From Mesotaenium endlicherianum (lineage: Eukaryota > Streptophyta > Zygnematophyceae > Zygnematales > Mesotaeniaceae), in NCBI GenBank assembly GCA_009602735.1, contig WELA01006423.1:77672-117400 (forward strand): 39,729 bases of DNA, written 5' to 3'. The position numbers and the translations under genes were made by a program. The notes under the pieces are model-generated. The model searched no databases, was not told where the DNA came from, and saw only the letters and a program-made list of their open reading frames with translations. Shown here piece by piece: positions 33,755 to 39,729 of the stretch (its first letter is position 1; each line of letters starts with the position of its first letter).

Positions 33755-36700
33755 ATGGCTGCGGCTACAGGGCCTCGTCTTTGCCAGTCTATCCTTTTCT
33801 TAAGAGCCGGCTTTCCCCCGCTTTTGGGACAGCCAAGTAACAGTGAACGGGAGCCTATGGGTGCTTTATGCAAAAGATCAGCTGGTGTTCCGGCATCGTG
33901 TTCACTTGCTTTCGCTGAGACCAAATTGGCATTATCCGAGCCGGATCATCAAGGCTACCTCAAACCAGAAAGGGGTAGAAAGCGAAAATCCTCCTCTCGC
34001 ACACCTGGAGCTCCCGAGGTGCTTGATTCTATTCATGTAAAGCCTGAGCTGACGGGTCATGACTTGACAAGCAATTATGGCAACGCGAGGAAGTATGGTT
34101 CATCGAGTAGAGTTCATAGAGGAACACATACGAGCTTACCCAACAAAGTAGACCGCAACGAAGTAGTGTATAGCAGGTGTTCGGTGAAGACGAGGAAGGT
34201 TGTTGGACCTGTCCTTGTGCCTGAGGAAGATATTGGTCTCAGCAAATCTATAATTACATCCGGTCAAACACAGGACATCGGATGGTATAGGACATCGCAA
34301 TCTATGGAGCTAGATACTGCTTCTTGGGAGTTAGCAAATGATGCTGAAAGGCTTACAACAAGCTTAGAAGCAAGCAGCAGCAAACCGCACGCACTGAAGA
34401 GTGCGAAACCAGAGGCAGCTAATGAACTATCTAATAAAGCAAGAGATGAGAGTTTATTATTTGACGTTGGCATCAAAAGAGGAGAAGCTGTGTGTCAGGA
34501 CACTCAAGTGGATCGCAATTGGGCGAGGCAGAACAGTGAAGTGCAGCTACCTTTCATGCTGAAGCATCGGAACACCGAGGCGGATAAGCAGGTAGTCAGA
34601 AGTAAAAGTGAAGGACGACCATCAGGATCCAAGCTGAGTGAGCTTCAGGTCAGCTCATACCCCCTTGAAGTTAGGGACTTCGGAGCATGTCTGCGACATT
34701 GTGTAGCCATTCCTTTCTACTTGGACATATTTTGTGCTTGGGATTGTTGAAATGCGATGATACTGTCACTAGATTGAGTGAAAGAATTGAGCAAGAACCA
34801 TGTCCAGGAGGAAGTAAGACCCTTTTGCATTGAACTAGTGACATTGAGCTGGAGCTGAATATGTGAAAAACATGGGGAGCTACTTGCTTTCTTGCTGTAG
34901 TACTGTTTTGTTGAAGTGCTCTGAGGACCTGAGGCAGCCTTTGGCGGCAGCTATTATTAGCCATACTATACAGAAGGAGATGGGTCAGCAACTAGCAGAC
35001 GACTGGCTGATTAGATACCCGTAAGCAGCTGCATGTGTTAAAAACATCCAGCTTGACCAGATTAGGTGATAGTGTATTGTACGGGGTACGGCGTAATTTT
35101 TCGGCACTATGTGCTGTGAGCTTGTTGGGCTGGGGCTGGGAGGAACAAATCTGGAGATCTGTTTGAAGTCTTGTCCTATGCATGCCTCCTGCTGATAGGC
35201 TAGTGTGTTAGGAGGACAATTAGTGCGGCCTCACGTTTGTGCGTGTGGCGTACTTGTGGTATTTCGTTGAGCATCAAGTGTTCCAGACTTTTTTCCATTG
35301 GCTACCCTTCCAGATACTGTCTGCGTCATATGGTGCACACAGACGTGCTGCTGACGGGGAACTCAAAGTAGGTTGATGAGAATATTCAAACTGCAAACAG
35401 GTTTGGGCCAAAAAGAGAATGAAAGGAGCAAAAATGGACATCTTTCAATTTGAAAGGGGGGGGGGGGGGAGAGATGGGAAGGATGACCATGAGGCGCTTT
35501 GGACTGAAGGACTTACGATCAACATAGAAGCCATATTAGGTTGCAGTATAGTGCAATATCTTACAAAAGCCTCTGCCGATATCCTTTGCAGCTGAAACTG
35601 GTGGCAAAGTTACGTGCGCGCCTACATAATGTAGAGCCAGGGGATACCGTTGAGCAAATTTTGTCGGAACACAGTGAGGAGCTCACTCTACCTGTAATTT
35701 CATTGATCCTCAAGCAGGTGGGTTCTCTCCCTCAAGATGTAGCTGCACTTACAAAAACCTTGAGATTATCACGCAGTGCATACTCTTGAAGTTTGCGTCT
35801 CTTTTTCCAGTCCTGGGCAATTGCCAACAGAGAGCTCCAAGTGAAGCTCAGGTCAGAAGATCTTGGAACTTCATATACTCTGCCCCTGTTTTTGCTCCAC
35901 TTGCAGGAAACCAGTTGGAGAAGTGCAATGCACATTTATGATTGGATGAAGGCAAAGGGCCTCTTTCCAAATCTTTATGTTGTCAGTTACATACTGAATC
36001 TTGCTGGATTGGCAAAGCAATTGAGTGCAGCAGAGCTGCTCTTTCAGGACATACAACAGCAAGGTAAGAGCACCATGTGTAACATTACGAAATGAATTGG
36101 TAGTGCAGCCATCACCTGGTTTGGAATGATAGACCATTTGAGGAACAGTATATTGGGGGAAAGGGTCCTTACAGGAATGCTGGGCATGTGATGACTATAT
36201 ATATGCTTTCTGTGAGGAAGAGAACAATGTGCGCGCAATTTCCTTAGCCATCGACACCCTGAAAGATTTTAGCAGCTGCAGTTGTGTCTTGGCAGGGTAC
36301 GTCCAACCTACTCGGAAGACCAGAGGTTTCCTAGCTACTTATATAGAGCTACATAGGTGGTCTTCTGAGTGGTGGTTTTGTCTGGGGCATGTCGGGGGTG
36401 CAGGCTATAAGATAGACGCTCACGTGCATAATATCATGATTTCAGCATACATACGAGCGGGTCAGAAGCATAAGGCCCTTGATTGGTTCCAGAAGCTGGA
36501 GGCAAGTGGCTTTGAGTTAAACCAGGTGAGGGTTGTTTTCCTTCATGGCCCCTAGACTGCCGGGACCGTGTAATGACTGTTACTCGGAATTGTATCTGTT
36601 CATGTCTAGGAACTTGGCTGCTGGTGTTGTGACCTCACCCTCACCTCCATTGCCTCGCTTACCTCTCATCATAGGTGTATCACACGCACACGCACTGCAG

Positions 36701-39168
36701 ATGGGTCCTACTTGCATGAGCGGCCCAGTATATGTTGGCTGAGCTACTGTTCATTTCACGTCCTGTTAGTTTTTTGGGTCGTGTTCGCACTAAGAGACTC
36801 CTGCTGGCTCATGCCTGGAAGAGGAACTTATCTTCACAAAGCCCTGGGGTTTAGACATGCTGTGTTGACTGGCATACTTTTAAATTGACTTCAAGCACCG
36901 GTTTCCTGGTCCCCTGTTGCTTGTACCTGTCATTGAGTGGCACTTCTTTTGAGAAGTAACCTGAAGAAGGGAGCAAAGAGAGAAGGTGGAAAGTCAGCAG
37001 TAGTGTCGCTGTCAAGCCTGTGCCATCTGCTGCCAGCTTCCTGGTGGCCTGCTTGCTCCTCACAGGAGACAAACAAGCTCAATCCTTCTCGCATAATTGC
37101 TACAGGATCTATGTTTCAAACTCATGTGAGCATCTTGAGCCCAAACCGTGACAGAAGCATGTCAGTCAAGACAAGACGCATTGGCGTGACGGGTGCAGGT
37201 TCTGTACACAACGGGAATTAAGCTGTACACGCAGGCAGGGAAGCACGGCCGAGCAGTGGAGCTGTGCACCGTTCTCACTGGCAGCCCGGACTTCAAGCCC
37301 GACAAGAAGGCTTTCTGCACCGTCATCCATGCCTTCAGTAAAGCTGGCCAGCACGCCATGTGCACGCAGGCAAGCATGCAGATCCTCTCTGATCTCCAAT
37401 CCGTGCGCGCCTCCTCGCCTTCTTTCTTTGGCCCGAACACGAGCTTCCTTTGTGCAGCCATAGGAGTGTCCTGCGCCTCTCTTGCGCTTGATTCTCTTGA
37501 TGTGTTCGGAAGAGCAGGGCTGTCAGGAGGTCCTCTTCTCAAGTAGAGGGTGCCAGGTATCAGGAAGGACATAGATATCTGAGGGATTGCATTCAAGGAC
37601 ACACGATGAGTATACTACTTCCAGCGCCTGCAGTGATAAATGAGCCCATCGGTTTTGTACACACAATTGTGCGTACGTTGTAGTCCCTCCGCACATCGCA
37701 AGTTGCTCCCTTCCTCGTTTGCCTGACCAGTCCCATGGTGGGAATTTTCATAACTTAGTTCATGGTGCAACATATACGCTCCCATGAAGATCCTTTGGGC
37801 ATCTCCTCTTGGCTCGTATTGTCATCGCGTTTCTGAATTAGGCCAGATAAGTCAATGACAGGAGTGTGATCCTTTCGTTTGGAGCTATTCCCTGGGTCTA
37901 AGCCGGGTTCGTCAGATGTGGTGCGCAACAGGTGTTTGACGAGATGCTGAGCTTGGGGATCGAGCCAGATGCCGCCACCTGGAACGCTCTGGTTGCATCT
38001 CACAGCCGGGCAGGGGACCCCAGCAAGGCGGCTCAAGTCCTGCAGCAGATGAAGGAGAAGGGGAGCTCTCCGGGCCCAGAAGCTTACAATTCTCTGCTGT
38101 CTGCCTACGCCAAGACTGGGTCCTTGCCGGTCGCAGAGCGTGTCTTCCAGGTGCATGTCTATAAGCTCCATCGTCCACCGACTCCTGGGTGTCCCCCTTG
38201 TCCGCGACGCAAGTTCTCAATCAAAACCGGGGAGCTAAGTTGTGAATATTCCTTTTTGAGGCTGTCAGTGTGACGCAGCGCGGTCCATCACTGTCCCCTG
38301 TGTGCGGCGTGTGCTTGTTGCACGAGATGACGGCCTCCGACCCCCAAATTGGCTGCTCACAACCCGAGTGAGGAGCAAGCGCGTCCCCTCCTCCCAAAAT
38401 TCCCAGTTATTTGTATATGTTTACGGTTCCCCGAGATTGTCGGCCTCTACTCTGCGTTTGCTGCACATGACCTCACCTTTTCACACACTCTCTCACTTCA
38501 GCGCGGCCGGCCCCTGCGCATGTTGTGTTCAATGTCTCCGATGTTGCCCTCGGAGTTGTCGGGCTCAGGAAGGGAAGCTAGGACTCCAGGTCTGCCAGGG
38601 AGGGACCGCAATCGAAGAGGACCCTTGGGCTGTCTCCAAAAGCCCTGGCACTGTGTCGTGGGGTTAGGTTGTCGTGCCAGAGATGTAGCATGTGGCGCGC
38701 TACCCAGCGAGGTTGCGCGCCGTCCTCAGCGCCTGACTTTGACGAACGCTGTGCGACCCTTTAGAAGCCTCAGGCTGACGATTAGGCTGTCGTGTTTGAG
38801 GAGCTTCGTCCCGACAAATGGGTCCTCGCGTGACCCTCGAGAAAATCCCGCCTGACAAAAGGGCCGTCCTGCGATCGGGGAGGAACTTCTTGCAGGAGAT
38901 GTTGGAGGCGGGGGTGCGCCCCACCCTGGTCTCCTACAACACCCTCCTCCACCTCTACTCGATCAAAGCGCGCGCCACCGCCGGCAGTGGCAGCGGCGGC
39001 GGCTTCGTTGCAAAAGCGGAGCGCCTGGTGGCAGAGATGGCCGCCCAGAGCGTGGCCCTGGACAAGATGAGCTACTCCACGCTGATGCAGCTGTACGGCG
39101 CGGCCGGGCTGCTGCGAGAGGCGGAGCAGTGGTACCAGCAGATGCTCAGCAAGGCCCCGCGCCTGGAG
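33755..39168 (+). CDS. P-type pentatricopeptide-repeat protein, 3' end missing
   Basis: Exon model: 33755-34648, 35592-35717, 35907-36063, 36404-36525, 37199-37369, 37932-38150, 38896-39168, giving at least 654 residues. All phases close (phase 0 except the phase 1 junction after 36063). The ATG at 33755 opens MAAATGPRLCQSILFLRAGF, with Ser/Arg and hydrophobic residues and few acids, compatible with an organelle transit peptide. Exon 1 is otherwise a charged, low-complexity region of almost 300 residues. PPR motifs then run from exon 2: LPVISLILKQ joined to ETSWRSAMHIYDWMKAKG, VHNIMISAYIRAGQKHKALD, FCTVIHAFSKAGQHAMCTQ joined to VFDEMLSLGIEPDAATWNAL, AYNSLLSAYAKTGSLPVAER, SYNTLLHLYSIKA and SYSTLMQLYGAAGLLREAEQ. 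The intron after 37369 uses a GC donor. A Gly/Ser insert lies in the last exon. After 39168 a GT donor follows and no further exon is seen, so the gene probably continues past the window. Family role: organelle RNA binding; the target is unknown. Confidence 0.85.
35457..35469 (+). repeat. Poly-G run
   Basis: Thirteen or so consecutive G lie in the first intron of the right PPR gene. This run was assembled without a gap, unlike similar runs near 10580 and 28368. Confidence 0.9.
37370..37931 (+). other. GC-AG intron in the right PPR gene
   Basis: The donor reads CACGCAG|GCAAGC and the acceptor GCGCAACAG|GTG. Using this non-canonical donor joins HAFSKAGQHAMCTQ to VFDEMLSLGIEPD in phase 0 and gives one complete PPR motif. 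A GT donor candidate (TTCA|GTAAAG, after 37337) would leave phase 1, break the frame and cut the motif. Confidence 0.7.
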
Positions 39169-39729
39169 GTGACCCTCCTGCAGCATACTCCCGCCCCTGC
39201 CATCCCCACCAGCCTGCGACGCCCTGCCCCTTGGATGCTCAGCACATATGTCCGGCAAAATGTGCACTGTGAGGCTGCACAATGTCTGCAGTCCTCATGT
39301 CCCCTAACCAAAACGCCCCCCCTTCTCCTCCCTTCCCCATCCCTCTTGCCTTCCAGCCTTTACAGTGATACCTTTGCATGTACCTTCATCAAGCTGATGG
39401 CCGCTCTGACTGATTGTTACAGAGGAGCACAACACCCCACGTATGAAATCAACAAACCGAGTGGTGTCGCTGGTGCCTGCCAAGAGAGCCTCTTTGTGCC
39501 ACCTGGTAGTCCCTCGTGCGGTGGGAGCCTGCGTGTCCCAGGTTCCTGTCGCCTCTTGGTGACAGTGACCGTACTGCGTTGTAGCATGGGGCCAGCTTCA
39601 GCCCCACAGGCCCCACCGTTGGCCCTCTTTCTGAACTGCTCCCTAGATCCAGCCTGGATCCAGCACTAGCCTTGCTGTGCTGCGTCCTGCGCTGACACGT
39701 CCCCCCCTCTATCCCCTCCCCCCCCCCCT
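39169..39729. other. Right-edge non-coding stretch, probably intron
   Basis: It follows a GT donor (GCCTGGAG|GTGACC) of the right PPR gene. No PPR-like sequence is present. It contains pyrimidine-rich tracts and ends in a C run at the window edge. Confidence 0.5.

Noticed and set aside
35793-35906. Extra exon of the second PPR gene from about 35813
   Set aside because: A direct join of 35717 to 35907 gives phase 0 and a continuous PPR start (LILKQ then ETSWRSAMHIYDWM), so the extra sequence is not needed.

Overview
This is a nuclear segment of a eukaryote, most likely a green-lineage organism of streptophyte type (a charophycean alga or an early-diverging land plant). The basis is a set of intron-rich genes from families typical of plants: two P-type pentatricopeptide-repeat (PPR) genes, a PLATZ zinc-binding gene and a BTB-BACK gene of the POB1/LRB type. 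Introns are GT-AG and roughly 200-1100 bases long, with one probable GC-AG intron. I cannot name the species; a zygnematophyte would fit but is a guess. Two runs of N (10580-11385, 28368-28813) and one single N (8915) are assembly gaps, each lying at a G or C homopolymer.  Layout, left to right. 671-5726 (+): 3' part of a PPR gene whose helical array is broken by three long low-complexity linkers. 6862-14561 (+): a seven-exon gene, modelled at 1428 residues, with nine cysteine/histidine repeats that match the EsV-1-7 family (two near the N terminus, seven in tandem near residues 741-1010), separated by His-rich and Gln-rich sequence. 14562-17708: AT-rich and mostly empty. 17709-19170 (+): a three-exon PLATZ gene of 273 residues. 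19171-22725: no convincing gene. 22726 to about 28050 (-): a POB1/LRB-like BTB-BACK gene with at least seven exons, one of them only 42 bases. About 28051-33754: no supported gene, with short repeats and one gap. 33755 to at least 39168 (+): a second PPR gene with a candidate organelle-targeting N terminus, running off the right edge.  The genes do not form an operon-like unit. The two PPR proteins probably act on organelle RNA, the PLATZ protein is probably a nuclear DNA-binding regulator, the BTB-BACK protein is probably a CUL3 substrate adaptor, and the molecular function of EsV-1-7 proteins is not established.  Exon boundaries were chosen by hand from splice sites, reading-frame phase and motif continuity. 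In most genes every junction closes in frame, which is the strongest evidence for the models. The most notable item is the EsV-1-7 gene: as I recall the literature, this family is known mainly from brown algae, oomycetes, cryptophytes, some chlorophytes and a brown-algal virus, so a copy beside streptophyte-type genes deserves a check. Other points of interest are the 42-base BTB exon, the GC-AG intron, a decayed duplicate of an exon start inside a BTB intron, matching intron positions in the two PPR genes, and CAG-repeat expansion in several genes.
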